DNA of 45,999 nucleotides from Alphaproteobacteria bacterium (GTDB taxonomy: Bacteria > Pseudomonadota > Alphaproteobacteria > RF32 > CAG-239): assembly GCA_017464685.1 (NCBI GenBank), contig JAFTYO010000039.1, positions 1-45,999 on the forward strand, read 5' to 3'. Position numbers and translations under genes: made by a program. Under the pieces are notes generated by a model, which had not been told where the DNA came from, searched no databases, and saw only the letters and a program-made list of their open reading frames with translations. This document shows positions 9,375 through 18,056 of this stretch, one piece after another. Within the stretch, counting starts at the first letter, position 1. Each line of letters begins with the position of its first letter.

Positions 9375-10700
9375 ATGCAAGTTGATTATAAAAATATTTT
9401 CAAGATGAGTTATCCTATACTTATCAGTATGTTGATGCAACAACTGATAGGTATTACCGATATCATTTTTCTGGGACGATTAGGTGAGGTGGAGCTTGGT
9501 GCTTCAGCTCTCGGTTCAACATATTTTTTTACCATATTTATGGTTGCATTCGGTTTTAGTATCGGAGCGCAAATTATTATGGCGCGCCGAAACGGTGAGC
9601 AAAATTATGAAAAAATCGGTCAGGTTTTTTATCAGGGCTGTACATTTTTGATATTGTCAGGTTTGGTTTTTGCTGTATTGTCATATTTTTTTACTCCGGA
9701 GTTATTAAATTTATTAATTGAAAGCAAAGATATCTGTCAGGATACGATAAAATATGTAAATTGTCGTATATGGGGGCTTATACCGGCCTCACTTATCATT
9801 ATGGCCAGAGGTTTCTTTGTCAGCATAACCAGAACATATGTTTTAAGTATTGTATCGGTTATAATGGTGTTAACAAATGTTATCTTAAATTATATGCTTA
9901 TCTTCGGCAAATTCGGGGTTCCTGAACTTGGAATTTCGGGTGCTGCCATAGCATCGGTTTTGGCTGAAACAATTGCCGTAATAGCATATGTGATATATTT
10001 TGTTTTTCGGGTTGAACTAAAAAAATATGGTTTTACGCATTTTGTTTACAAAAATTTTTCCCTGTTAAAATCTATTTTATCGGTTTCAATTTGGACAATG
10101 TTGCAGCAATTTATTTCGGTTTCGACTTGGTTTTTATTTTTTATTACCATTGAACACTTGGGCGAAAGAGAACTTGCTATTTCTAACATAGTCAGAAGTT
10201 TATCATCTTTTCCTTTTGTGGTGGTTAATGCGTTGGCAGCTGCTATAAGCTCAATTACGGCCAACTTGATTGGCGAAAACAAAACCGATGAAGTTATTAA
10301 CGCATGTATAAAAGTGTTAAAATTATGCACTTATATTATGGTGCCGTTGCTTTGTTTGATGAGTTTGGGATATTACCCGTTTTTGCGAATTTACACCGAC
10401 AATGTATCGCTTATCAATCAATCGGTTATGACATATCTGGTTATGTTGGGTGGTTTTATCTCGTTCATTCCGGCTTGGATAATTTTTAATGCGGTATCAG
10501 GTACCGGAAACACACAATATGCAATGAAAATTGAGTTTTATGCCATGATTACATATCTTTTGTATATATGTATCGTGGTTATGCGCCTAAAACTCTCATT
10601 ACCGATTTGTTGGGGTGCCGATTGGGTTTACAATTTGACGATTTTGTTTTTTTCGTATCGATATTTTATGTCTTATAAGTGGTGCAATAAGCAAGTTTAA
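9375..10700 (+). CDS. MATE-family multidrug/Na+ antiporter
   Basis: Inner-membrane exporter of the MATE family, normally 12 helices in two related halves, exporting cationic drugs or metabolites against Na+ or H+. The N-terminus shows the family pattern (SYPILISMLMQQLIGITDIIFLGRLGEVELGA is broken here as ...GITDIIFLGRLG), and the second half restarts near residue 235 (SVSIWTMLQQFISV). Length 441 aa is normal. A ctggag ribosome site precedes the ATG. The stop overlaps the stop of the opposite gene by 3 bp. Substrate cannot be told from sequence. Confidence 0.88.
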   Translation: MQVDYKNIFKMSYPILISMLMQQLIGITDIIFLGRLGEVELGASALGSTYFFTIFMVAFGFSIGAQIIMARRNGEQNYEKIGQVFYQGCTFLILSGLVFAVLSYFFTPELLNLLIESKDICQDTIKYVNCRIWGLIPASLIIMARGFFVSITRTYVLSIVSVIMVLTNVILNYMLIFGKFGVPELGISGAAIASVLAETIAVIAYVIYFVFRVELKKYGFTHFVYKNFSLLKSILSVSIWTMLQQFISVSTWFLFFITIEHLGERELAISNIVRSLSSFPFVVVNALAAAISSITANLIGENKTDEVINACIKVLKLCTYIMVPLLCLMSLGYYPFLRIYTDNVSLINQSVMTYLVMLGGFISFIPAWIIFNAVSGTGNTQYAMKIEFYAMITYLLYICIVVMRLKLSLPICWGADWVYNLTILFFSYRYFMSYKWCNKQV

Positions 10701-11632
10701 TACATTGAATTTATCAAATCGGTAATGACTTGATATTTCTTGTTGTTTAAGCTAAACAGCCATGCTTTACGCATGGATTTAAATATCTTTTTAGATTTTA
10801 AGCGTTTATTGATAAGATTTAAAAAATATAAATCTATGCCATATTTCCAATCAGATTTTTCAAATAAAAACAATTTGTTGCAATGAAAAATCAGGCTTTT
10901 AAGCTTTTTGGTAGAAAAGAAATAAATTTGATGTTGAAACAAACTTGAAATTAAAAATTCGGCCCAATCTTCCACCGGATAGCCTAACCTTATCAGCTCA
11001 AAATCTAACATTGCAATTTTTTTGTTTGCATCTTCTAAGCAATTATTTAGACTTGCATCACCATGAATAATTTGTGAGGCTTTGGTCGGTATAGTTTTAT
11101 TGTTTAATTTTTCATTTAAGGTATAAACCGATTGTAAGATTTTATGTTTTATGAAATTTTTATTTTCAAACAAAAGGTTATCTAACATGGATTTGTTTTC
11201 CGTATAGATATTTTCAATACGTCTTTGCTCCGATGTATCTGAATTTAAGTTTTTAATGTTTTGGTATGAAACAAAAATTTTATCAATAAGTTGATTGTCA
11301 ATTTGTTTCGCGTTGAGTTTTTTGCCGTCAATAAACTCAATAATTAAAATAAGCCATTGCTCATATTCAAAATAGGGCTTGTTTTGAAATTTTATAAGAT
11401 GCGGAGAATAAATTTTTTGTTCTTTTTCGAGAGCTTGCAATATGTTGCACAACCTTATAACTCTTGGGAATTGTTGTTTGTTGATGGCTTTAAGCAAATA
11501 TTTTGCCTTGATAGTATTGCAAACAAAATTGCAAGATGTACCACCACGATTTATGTGTTTTAGGCTTTTTACATCATTAAAAAATACATTTTGTTCTAAA
11601 AACAGTTTAAATTTTTTTATGTTTATTTGCAT
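10697..11632 (-). CDS. APH/choline-kinase-like phosphotransferase
   Basis: A kinase-fold protein of the aminoglycoside phosphotransferase/choline kinase group. The catalytic loop IIHGDASLNN is at about 188-197 and the metal-binding LDFE at 209-212, as in choline and ethanolamine kinases (HGD.....N / D.E). The glycine-rich N-lobe is recognisable around GGTSCNF (30-36). Size of 311 aa fits. It is followed upstream in the operon direction by a DsbD-like gene and a CDP-alcohol phosphatidyltransferase, which makes a small-alcohol (choline or ethanolamine) kinase role in envelope decoration plausible; antibiotic resistance is less likely. This is inference from context. Confidence 0.7.
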   Translation of the reverse strand: MQINIKKFKLFLEQNVFFNDVKSLKHINRGGTSCNFVCNTIKAKYLLKAINKQQFPRVIRLCNILQALEKEQKIYSPHLIKFQNKPYFEYEQWLILIIEFIDGKKLNAKQIDNQLIDKIFVSYQNIKNLNSDTSEQRRIENIYTENKSMLDNLLFENKNFIKHKILQSVYTLNEKLNNKTIPTKASQIIHGDASLNNCLEDANKKIAMLDFELIRLGYPVEDWAEFLISSLFQHQIYFFSTKKLKSLIFHCNKLFLFEKSDWKYGIDLYFLNLINKRLKSKKIFKSMRKAWLFSLNNKKYQVITDLINSMY

Positions 11633-11678
11633 TATCGACCTTTATTATTTGTCACAACAGAAATTATTGTTAAGCAGT

Positions 11679-13481
11679 TTACTGATTTAAAACAGATTTT
11701 ACAATATCAAAATTTAATATTTGTGGCAATAATACATAATTTTGATTATTCGGCGGATAATAAACATATAAAGGCACACTGTTTCTGGAGTACGATTTAA
11801 TGGATTGTCCGATGGTATCATCTTGCTCTGTCCAATCGGCCTTAAACAAGTGTATGTCATTTTGCTGAGCCAATTGTTGAAATTTTTTGGTATTTAAGAC
11901 CGTTTTTTCGTTTAATAAACAGGTTAAGCACCATTTTGCGGTATATTCTATAAACACCGGTTTGCCGGAGTTTATAAGGCTGATTATTTGGTTTTCGTTG
12001 TAGGGCTCAAATGCTGATGTTTCATCATTTATTGAACTGTTCTTGAGTTGATTGAACAATATCCAACCAAGCCAAATAAGAGTTAAAAAAAGCGGAATAG
12101 ACAGAATGTATTTGAGTTTGTTCATCCAATTGCCTGATTTGGGCATAATTTTAGCAACGGTTTGGGGAAAAATTTCTAACAATGTAAATGGCAGAGCATA
12201 ACCAATGCCCAAACTTACAAAAATTAAAAAATATAGCGATGGCGATTGAGTGAGAGTGTAGCCCAGAACAGCACCCAAAAACGGTCCGGTACAGGGAGAT
12301 GCGACCAAAACAGCAAAAAAGCCGGATATAAACGAATTTAGGGAAGATTTTCGATTAAGCCAATTTAATAATGTCGGGTTGATTTTGATAATGTCGAACA
12401 ACATCAATAATAAGGTTGCAAATATAATTATCAAAATTATAACAAAAAGCGGAGATTGCAGTTGAAAGCCCCAACCGATGGTTGTTCCGATTTTTCTTAA
12501 AATAAATAAAATGGAGGCTAAGCACAAAAAACTTAAAACAACGCCGGTAAAATATAAAATTGCACCTTTAACGTTGCGTTGTTTAAAATTCGAACTCAAA
12601 ATCTTTAAACTCAAAACCGGAAAAACACAGGGCATAAAATTTAAAATTATTCCGCCTAAAAACGCTAAAATAAAGATATATAACCCTGATATAAAATCAA
12701 TATTATCAATTTTGGGCATGAGGTTAACTTTATAAGCCTTATCGTTAATAAATAAAAGTCCGCCTTTTGAGGGCATTACAGGTTTGATAAGTTTTAACGA
12801 CAAAACAGTTTGGTTTGAATTTTTGCCGACAGTTTGTTCGTCGGCAACATATATCAAAGATTTTTGATAGGGTGCAAAGTGTATCAAATCGGTATTGGAA
12901 AAAAAATCGGCATTATCGATAAAAATGTCAACAGTCGGCTCGGTATTTTCATATCTGAGGAGCATTTCAGCATTGATGATTTTTTCAGGCAAAAATGTTT
13001 GTTGTGCCTCATCAATAGCTTTGTTATATTGAGTATCGGATGTTTTGTTTGTATCAATATCAATGATGGTGCTTTCCTTTATACATTCTTGCTTACAGGC
13101 TTCCCAAGATATGTTAACTTGCAACTTGTTGTCATTAAAGCTGTTTTCAAATAAATAATAGGCGGTATCATTATATCCGTATTGCCCCACAATATTGTCA
13201 TATACAAATTTTTGCGGAATACTTTGATTGAGTTTAACACTTGGGATGTTCCACTCAAAATCGGTAGCGGTGCCAGCATCTCCGGGGTTATCCCACGAGA
13301 TAAACCACCCGTTTTTTAAGCTGATTTTTATTAGCGAATTTATTTTCGTAGTGGAAATTTTTTGTGAATACACTCTAATGTTCAACTTGTCGTTTTGCCA
13401 ATTTTGCACGTTGTCGGCAAAACAAAAACTGCCGTAAAACAGAATGGTTAAGAAACATAACAAAAATTTAAGTGTTTTCAT
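11679..13481 (-). CDS. DsbD-like thiol:disulfide reductase
   Basis: Passes electrons from cytoplasmic thioredoxin across the inner membrane to periplasmic disulfides. Signal peptide at 1-22 (cleavage near CFA-DN), an N-terminal periplasmic domain with an EACKQEC pair, then a block of eight or so helices from about residue 265 (with FMPCVFPVLSLK and SPCTGPFLGAVLG, the two redox Cys of the DsbD membrane core), then a C-terminal thioredoxin domain with WCLTC at 517-521. All three redox modules are present in 600 aa. The build is close to the DsbD/ScsB group. It likely works with periplasmic DsbA-family proteins such as the one at 44.5 kb. Confidence 0.9.
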   Translation of the reverse strand: MKTLKFLLCFLTILFYGSFCFADNVQNWQNDKLNIRVYSQKISTTKINSLIKISLKNGWFISWDNPGDAGTATDFEWNIPSVKLNQSIPQKFVYDNIVGQYGYNDTAYYLFENSFNDNKLQVNISWEACKQECIKESTIIDIDTNKTSDTQYNKAIDEAQQTFLPEKIINAEMLLRYENTEPTVDIFIDNADFFSNTDLIHFAPYQKSLIYVADEQTVGKNSNQTVLSLKLIKPVMPSKGGLLFINDKAYKVNLMPKIDNIDFISGLYIFILAFLGGIILNFMPCVFPVLSLKILSSNFKQRNVKGAILYFTGVVLSFLCLASILFILRKIGTTIGWGFQLQSPLFVIILIIIFATLLLMLFDIIKINPTLLNWLNRKSSLNSFISGFFAVLVASPCTGPFLGAVLGYTLTQSPSLYFLIFVSLGIGYALPFTLLEIFPQTVAKIMPKSGNWMNKLKYILSIPLFLTLIWLGWILFNQLKNSSINDETSAFEPYNENQIISLINSGKPVFIEYTAKWCLTCLLNEKTVLNTKKFQQLAQQNDIHLFKADWTEQDDTIGQSIKSYSRNSVPLYVYYPPNNQNYVLLPQILNFDIVKSVLNQ

Positions 13482-13489
13482 ATTTATCT

Positions 13490-14125
13490 TTAGCTTTCAG
13501 TATTAATTTCCAAAGCATAATATGCTCTGCTTGCTATTATTAAAGATTTTCCGATCGATAGTAAACCAAAAAATGCGGCGATTTGCATAAAATATGCATT
13601 AAACAGGCACATTAAGGCTAAAGCAATAAAGGTATCAAAGTTTTGAATGTTACCCCAAAGGCACATTTTTATACTTGACTGATTAAGTTTTTTATAATCT
13701 TGTTTGGAAATGAGAGCATAAGACAACAAAACAACTGCCGATATTATAAGGCATACAAGCATAAAAATTCCGGCTTTGTCGTTATTTTCCGGATTTGCCA
13801 AAGTAAAACCCCACAAATATAACGCAAAAGAAATATAATCGGCCGAAATGTCAAAAAATATGCCAAACGGAGTTATTTTTTTTAATCTTGCGCACATACC
13901 ATCCAAAATATCGCATATACGGTTTAGTATCAAGGTTAAAAAAGCCAAAACATAATATTCAAGAGCCAAAAAATTGAGCCCCAAGACGGCAAATATCAAT
14001 CCGCAAAAAGTTATGGCATTGGCCGTAATGTTGTGTTTGACGACAAACTTGGCAAAATTTTGCGCATGATGATAAACATAATTAGCAATTTTACACGTAT
14101 ATGTTTGGAATTTACTGAAAAACAT
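13490..14125 (-). CDS. CDP-alcohol phosphatidyltransferase family protein
   Basis: Inner-membrane enzyme that moves a substituted phosphate from a CDP-alcohol to an acceptor alcohol. The signature DILDGMCAR...G...D...D is intact (Asp, Asp-Gly, Ala-Arg, Gly, Asp, Asp), with 7 rather than the common 8 residues between AR and G. Several membrane helices follow. A strong GGGAGG ribosome site precedes the ATG. It starts the stretch leading to dsbD-like (8-bp gap) and the APH-like kinase. Substrate is not clear; phospholipid head-group transfer is the usual role. Length 211 aa is normal. Confidence 0.85.
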   Translation of the reverse strand: MFFSKFQTYTCKIANYVYHHAQNFAKFVVKHNITANAITFCGLIFAVLGLNFLALEYYVLAFLTLILNRICDILDGMCARLKKITPFGIFFDISADYISFALYLWGFTLANPENNDKAGIFMLVCLIISAVVLLSYALISKQDYKKLNQSSIKMCLWGNIQNFDTFIALALMCLFNAYFMQIAAFFGLLSIGKSLIIASRAYYALEINTES

Positions 14126-14166
14126 TTTAATACCTCCCTTTGGTAAGGAAATATTAGCACTTTTTC

Positions 14167-15981
14167 TTAATTCAATATTTTGTTCAAGCTAAATCCTAAA
14201 ACTGCAACACCGACAGTGCTGGGAGATCTACCCAAGTCATTTCCTCTAAATTCCAGCTTTAACTTATTATCATCTTTTATTAAACTTGCAGGAATTATAA
14301 TTTTCTGATTTATTGGTTGAATAACATTCTGTTTATATGTAATTTCGGTAAGCTTTGTATCGTTTACATAAAATTGGATGGTACGTTGTTTATTTTTCAT
14401 AAACATAATTCTGAAATCAATATCAAATACAATGTCGCTTTTGGATTTTTCAGGTAATGTAAAAGATAATGTATCGAGCCACACATAATTAAACAAAACA
14501 TCAGAAAATGAAGCATATTTTTTTATATGTTCAATGTTGTTAACATATTTATTCCAATTTAAATAAGGATAATATAGCGAATTAAATGTATATTTTGAAG
14601 TTTGAAAATTTTCATACTCATATGAAGATTTTAACAATTCCGTAAATAAGCTTTTGTTCATTGTTTCATAAAGTGTCGGGTTATTGGCATATAATGAACG
14701 CCCCAATCCGAATTTAGCATTTTCAAATTCTACACCTATAGCATTTAAAATTGTAGGTGCTATATCCAACACAGTCCAAGAGTGGTTTATATTCTGGTTC
14801 TTTTCAATAGAAGAATTCAAAATAAGATTAAATATCTGTCGTTGTTTTTGAGATGAAAATATATTAGTTGAACTGTTTATAATATGATCTCCTAAAACAA
14901 CTATGGTTGTGTCTTTATAAAAACTTTGTTCCTTTACCCAATTTATAAAATTTGAGGCCATCAAGTCTGCACACAAAATCGTGTCTTCATTATAATTATC
15001 TGATTGTGGACACTGGTTGTCAAGATATATATCAGGCTGATGAGTGTCTAAAGTTATCATAGTAAACATAAATGGCTTATCTGATGCGGCAATTTTTGTA
15101 AGTTGTTTTTTTGCAATTTCATAATAGGTACTGTCACGATATCCCCACGATGTACCTTTATTGTCGGAAAGTTTATATCCGAACTTTGATTCAATATCAT
15201 GTACGTCGTAAACATGGTCAAAACCATGCGTTTTAAAAAACACACCCATTTGAGCAAAACGCAAATCGGTACTCTTAATCAAATAATTTGTATATCCGTT
15301 TTGTTTTAATATATCGGCATAACAAGTAAGCTCAGGAAGAAAATTCCGTAACTCTGTATAATTAGTAGTTTTTTTGAATTTATATGGTACGGAACAAAAG
15401 CCCCCTACTAGAGCTGCAATAGTATAGTTTTGGGCAGGTAAGGGTATATATCCGTCAAAAGAAACTCCCTGATCAGATATCGCTGTTAATTGCGGTAATA
15501 AATTTTGATCATAACTGTTTAAATCTGCGTAATTTTTTTCCATTGATTCCAGATACAATACAATTAAATTTTTCTTCTTTTCAGGAAAATTAAACTTTAT
15601 GTTTTCAGGTTGCACATAATGGGTTTTGTATATATCGGAATAAACATTTTTATTTATTATATAGTTTACAAAATTTACTTTATACAGGCCGAATAATATT
15701 CCTGATACCGACATAATTAATAAAACATATTTTTTATTTATGAAAGATGATAAAATAAGAGTTATAATGACAGCCGGAATAAATGAAAAAATTATATATT
15801 TTTGAATAATATTGTTTCCGATTCCCGGAGCGCCATCATATAATGCAATAAAAATTTGTTCAAAATATATATCTCCCCAAATATAGGATGTTTGCAAGGT
15901 TGCTAAAACTATAAAACAGGAAATAAACAATAAAGAGATTAATGTTACGGTAAAAAGTAAATTAAAAAATATTTTAGTCAT
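14167..15981 (-). CDS. OpgB-like phosphoglycerol transferase (sulfatase fold)
   Basis: Membrane-anchored alkaline-phosphatase-superfamily enzyme. Three or so N-terminal helices (about 5-27, 62-82, 84-105) anchor a large periplasmic domain. Metal and catalytic residues are visible: Glu145 (LYLESMEKNY), nucleophile Thr187 in NYTIAALVGGFCSVP, TLDTHQP, and VLGDHII. The TIA..V...CSVP context resembles OpgB/MdoB, which moves phosphoglycerol from phosphatidylglycerol to periplasmic glucans, more than lipoteichoic acid synthase. About 110 C-terminal residues form an extra beta-rich region. The start overlaps the end of the uracil-DNA glycosylase gene by 8 bp and has no clear ribosome site, so it is probably translationally coupled. 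Confidence 0.78.
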   Translation of the reverse strand: MTKIFFNLLFTVTLISLLFISCFIVLATLQTSYIWGDIYFEQIFIALYDGAPGIGNNIIQKYIIFSFIPAVIITLILSSFINKKYVLLIMSVSGILFGLYKVNFVNYIINKNVYSDIYKTHYVQPENIKFNFPEKKKNLIVLYLESMEKNYADLNSYDQNLLPQLTAISDQGVSFDGYIPLPAQNYTIAALVGGFCSVPYKFKKTTNYTELRNFLPELTCYADILKQNGYTNYLIKSTDLRFAQMGVFFKTHGFDHVYDVHDIESKFGYKLSDNKGTSWGYRDSTYYEIAKKQLTKIAASDKPFMFTMITLDTHQPDIYLDNQCPQSDNYNEDTILCADLMASNFINWVKEQSFYKDTTIVVLGDHIINSSTNIFSSQKQRQIFNLILNSSIEKNQNINHSWTVLDIAPTILNAIGVEFENAKFGLGRSLYANNPTLYETMNKSLFTELLKSSYEYENFQTSKYTFNSLYYPYLNWNKYVNNIEHIKKYASFSDVLFNYVWLDTLSFTLPEKSKSDIVFDIDFRIMFMKNKQRTIQFYVNDTKLTEITYKQNVIQPINQKIIIPASLIKDDNKLKLEFRGNDLGRSPSTVGVAVLGFSLNKILN

Positions 15982-16621
15982 TTTTTTCTAGTAAGTATTT
16001 TAATGTTTCTACAATTTTATTAAACATATCATAGGTTAATACACCTGTATTGATATTATAACGAGAAGTATGATAAGAATCAAGCAAAATGATGTTATGA
16101 TTGTATAGACAATGTCTGGCATTATGAACAAACTTAAATTCGTTTAACCGATATCCCAAAACCTTTAATACAGCTGAATGTGAAATCGCTCCTAAAGAAA
16201 GTATTATTTTTAGATTTGGCATACTTTTTATTTCATCAAGTAAAAATTTACCGCAATTTGAAGTTTCTTCGGAAGTTACTTTGTTTTGCGGAGGCACACA
16301 ACGAACAGCATTTGAAATCCGTACATTTATAAGTTCAAAACCGTCGTTTTTAATTTTTTTATATTCACCTTTAGCAAAACCAAAATTTTTTAAGGCCGGA
16401 TATAAAACATCGCCGGCATAATCGTTGGTAAAAGGACGATTGGTCTGATTAGCTCCGTTTAACCCCGGCGCAAGTCCTACAACCAGAACTTGAGCATTTA
16501 AGTCGCCAAAAGATTCAACAGGAGCATTATGATAATGAGGAAATTTTTCCTTGTTTTGCTGACGGAAATCTACTAGACGCAAACATTTTGCACAATTTTT
16601 ATCAGGAGGGCAAAAAGACAT
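15974..16621 (-). CDS. Family-5 (UDGb-type) uracil-DNA glycosylase
   Basis: Removes uracil (and often hypoxanthine) from DNA in base-excision repair. The UDGb signatures are present: VVGLAPGLNGANQTNRPF, ISNAVRCVPPQNKVTSEE and a late SYHTSRYNINTGVLT. Cys residues near the N-terminus (C4, C10, C13) together with a central Cys fit a 4Fe-4S cluster. The usual Pro in the SYHPS motif is Thr here. Length 215 aa is normal. AAGGA precedes the ATG. Confidence 0.85.
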   Translation of the reverse strand: MSFCPPDKNCAKCLRLVDFRQQNKEKFPHYHNAPVESFGDLNAQVLVVGLAPGLNGANQTNRPFTNDYAGDVLYPALKNFGFAKGEYKKIKNDGFELINVRISNAVRCVPPQNKVTSEETSNCGKFLLDEIKSMPNLKIILSLGAISHSAVLKVLGYRLNEFKFVHNARHCLYNHNIILLDSYHTSRYNINTGVLTYDMFNKIVETLKYLLEKND

Positions 16622-16709
16622 ATTTTTTCCTTTTATAATAACAACAAAGGCAATATATCATAAAAAATTTTTAAGTGCACTATTTAAAAACAAGTTTTGC
16701 ATAATATAT

Positions 16710-16743
16710 ACACTCAAGAAGTGTTATACAAAAGTTATATAAT
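16710..16743 (+). promoter_or_regulatory. Probable promoter/operator of the porin-like gene
   Basis: A TATAAT hexamer at 16738-16743 is preceded by a small inverted repeat ACACT-caaga-AGTGT (16710-16724) where a -35 box would lie; no good -35 hexamer is seen. This suggests an activator- or repressor-bound promoter for the outer-membrane gene at 16813. Weak evidence. Confidence 0.3.
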
Positions 16744-16812
16744 GCTTTTGACGAACTACCGAAAATGATTAAGTATTAACTTAAAACTATTTATAAATAG
16801 GAGTCAAAAAAA

Positions 16813-17385
16813 ATGAAAAAAACATTATTGTTGGCAAGTGTTGCAAGTGTTATAGCATATGGTGCAAATGCTGCCGATTACAGTTACTCAAATATGATGA
16901 ATGATGTTGAACCTTACATTGGTGCCGATTATGTATATTCCAATGTGAAATTCGGCGGTCGTGCAAAATCGATGAAAGACAGCTATCATTCGGGTTCTGT
17001 TTACTTGGGTACCAGAATGTATGACTATCTCGGTTTGGAAGCCTTTTTCCAAATGGCAGGTAAAAGAGAAAACTCTAAACCCGACGGAAAACATGAAGCC
17101 GAATTTTTAGCTTATGGTGCCGATTTGTACGGATATATGCCTTTATGGTGCGGTAACTTTAATCTTTTGGGTTCAATAGGTGCTGCCAATTACCGTTGGA
17201 GATTTAAATATCCTGAGGTAAAAGCAAAACATCAAAATCGTATCGGTTATCGTGCAGGTATTGGTTTTCAATATGATTTTAGTGAAAATTGGGCGATGCG
17301 TGTAATGGGAAGATATACATATCTTGGTATGTCAAGAGTCAATAATCTCAAAGAAGTTACAGCCGGTTTAAAATATACATTTTAA
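16813..17385 (+). CDS. Small outer-membrane beta-barrel protein
   Basis: Predicted outer-membrane protein of the OmpA-like/OmpW-like eight-strand size class. Signal peptide with cleavage after ANA at residue 20, alternating hydrophobic strands (YIGADYVYSNVKF; HSGSVYLGTRMYDYLG; AGLKYTF), and a C-terminal Phe as required for BamA-dependent insertion. Length 190 aa. AGGAG precedes the ATG. It has its own promoter region and terminator, so it is monocistronic. Role in the outer membrane beyond structure is unknown. Confidence 0.82.
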   Translation: MKKTLLLASVASVIAYGANAADYSYSNMMNDVEPYIGADYVYSNVKFGGRAKSMKDSYHSGSVYLGTRMYDYLGLEAFFQMAGKRENSKPDGKHEAEFLAYGADLYGYMPLWCGNFNLLGSIGAANYRWRFKYPEVKAKHQNRIGYRAGIGFQYDFSENWAMRVMGRYTYLGMSRVNNLKEVTAGLKYTF

Positions 17386-17403
17386 ATGGTTTAACCTTAA
17401 AAA

Positions 17404-17441
17404 ATGCAACAATGTCCCGATTTTCCCGGACATTGTTGCAT
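17404..17441 (+). terminator. Terminator of the outer-membrane barrel gene
   Basis: Perfect 14-bp stem (atgcaacaatgtcc / ggacattgttgcat) with a 10-nt loop, 18 bp after the stop. The T run after it is short (TTCGTTT), so it may also act as an mRNA 3' stabiliser. The remaining 200 bp up to 17641 is AT-rich with no recognisable feature. Confidence 0.75.
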
Positions 17442-17641
17442 TCGTTTAAATGAATGCATATCAAAATTATAGTTATAAATTATGGTAAAATTGCAAAAGC
17501 CAAAATACATAATAAGAGTTGTAAAAATATATATTCGGTATGTTATAAATAAAGCTGAAAAATATATTCAAACTTAAACCAATTGTTAACCATAAATAGT
17601 GTTTACTGATTTTTATCGGTAATAGAGTCTATGAGGATCTA

Positions 17642-17965
17642 ATGAGCAAATTTTATGATATATTTTCGAAGATAAAAAGTTCATCTGGCTTTTTATTTAT
17701 GATGATATTGCTATTTGTATATTTTAGTGTCTATGCCGTTAAAGGTGAACGAGGGCTCATTAAGTATGTATACCTTACTGAAGAGGTAGCCGAAGCAAAA
17801 AGTGTATCAAAAAAATATGCCCAAGAAAGACATTATTGGGATGAAAAAGTTGAATTTTTATCCTCTAATTTAGATCTGGACTTATTGGATGAACAAGTAA
17901 GGACAGTTCTTAATATGGTGGGACCGAATGAGTTTGTGATTTTAGATGAAAATATTAAAGACTAA
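17642..17965 (+). CDS. ftsB: FtsB/DivIC-family septum protein
   Basis: Small bitopic division protein. A short cytoplasmic end, one membrane helix (about 17-33), a coiled-coil stretch (about 45-75), then the family end LDEQVRTVLNMVGPNEFVIL. In the divisome FtsB joins FtsQ and FtsL and activates septal peptidoglycan synthesis. Length 107 aa fits. GAGGATC precedes the ATG. It lies just upstream of an M23 endopeptidase and bactofilin, a cell-shape and division neighbourhood. Confidence 0.85.
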   Translation: MSKFYDIFSKIKSSSGFLFMMILLFVYFSVYAVKGERGLIKYVYLTEEVAEAKSVSKKYAQERHYWDEKVEFLSSNLDLDLLDEQVRTVLNMVGPNEFVILDENIKD

Positions 17966-17997
17966 ATAAAATCCTTTATTTTAAATATTTTTTTTGC

Positions 17998-18003
17998 TAT
18001 AAT
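17998..18003 (+). promoter_or_regulatory. -10 box before the M23 peptidase gene
   Basis: Perfect TATAAT, with TTTATT 17 bp upstream as a poor -35. It could give the peptidase, bactofilin and smpB genes a transcript separate from ftsB. Confidence 0.4.
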
Positions 18004-18056
18004 GCGCAAAATTGTGCTTTAACGAGCTCTAATTTGTTGTATTAACTGGATTTTGT

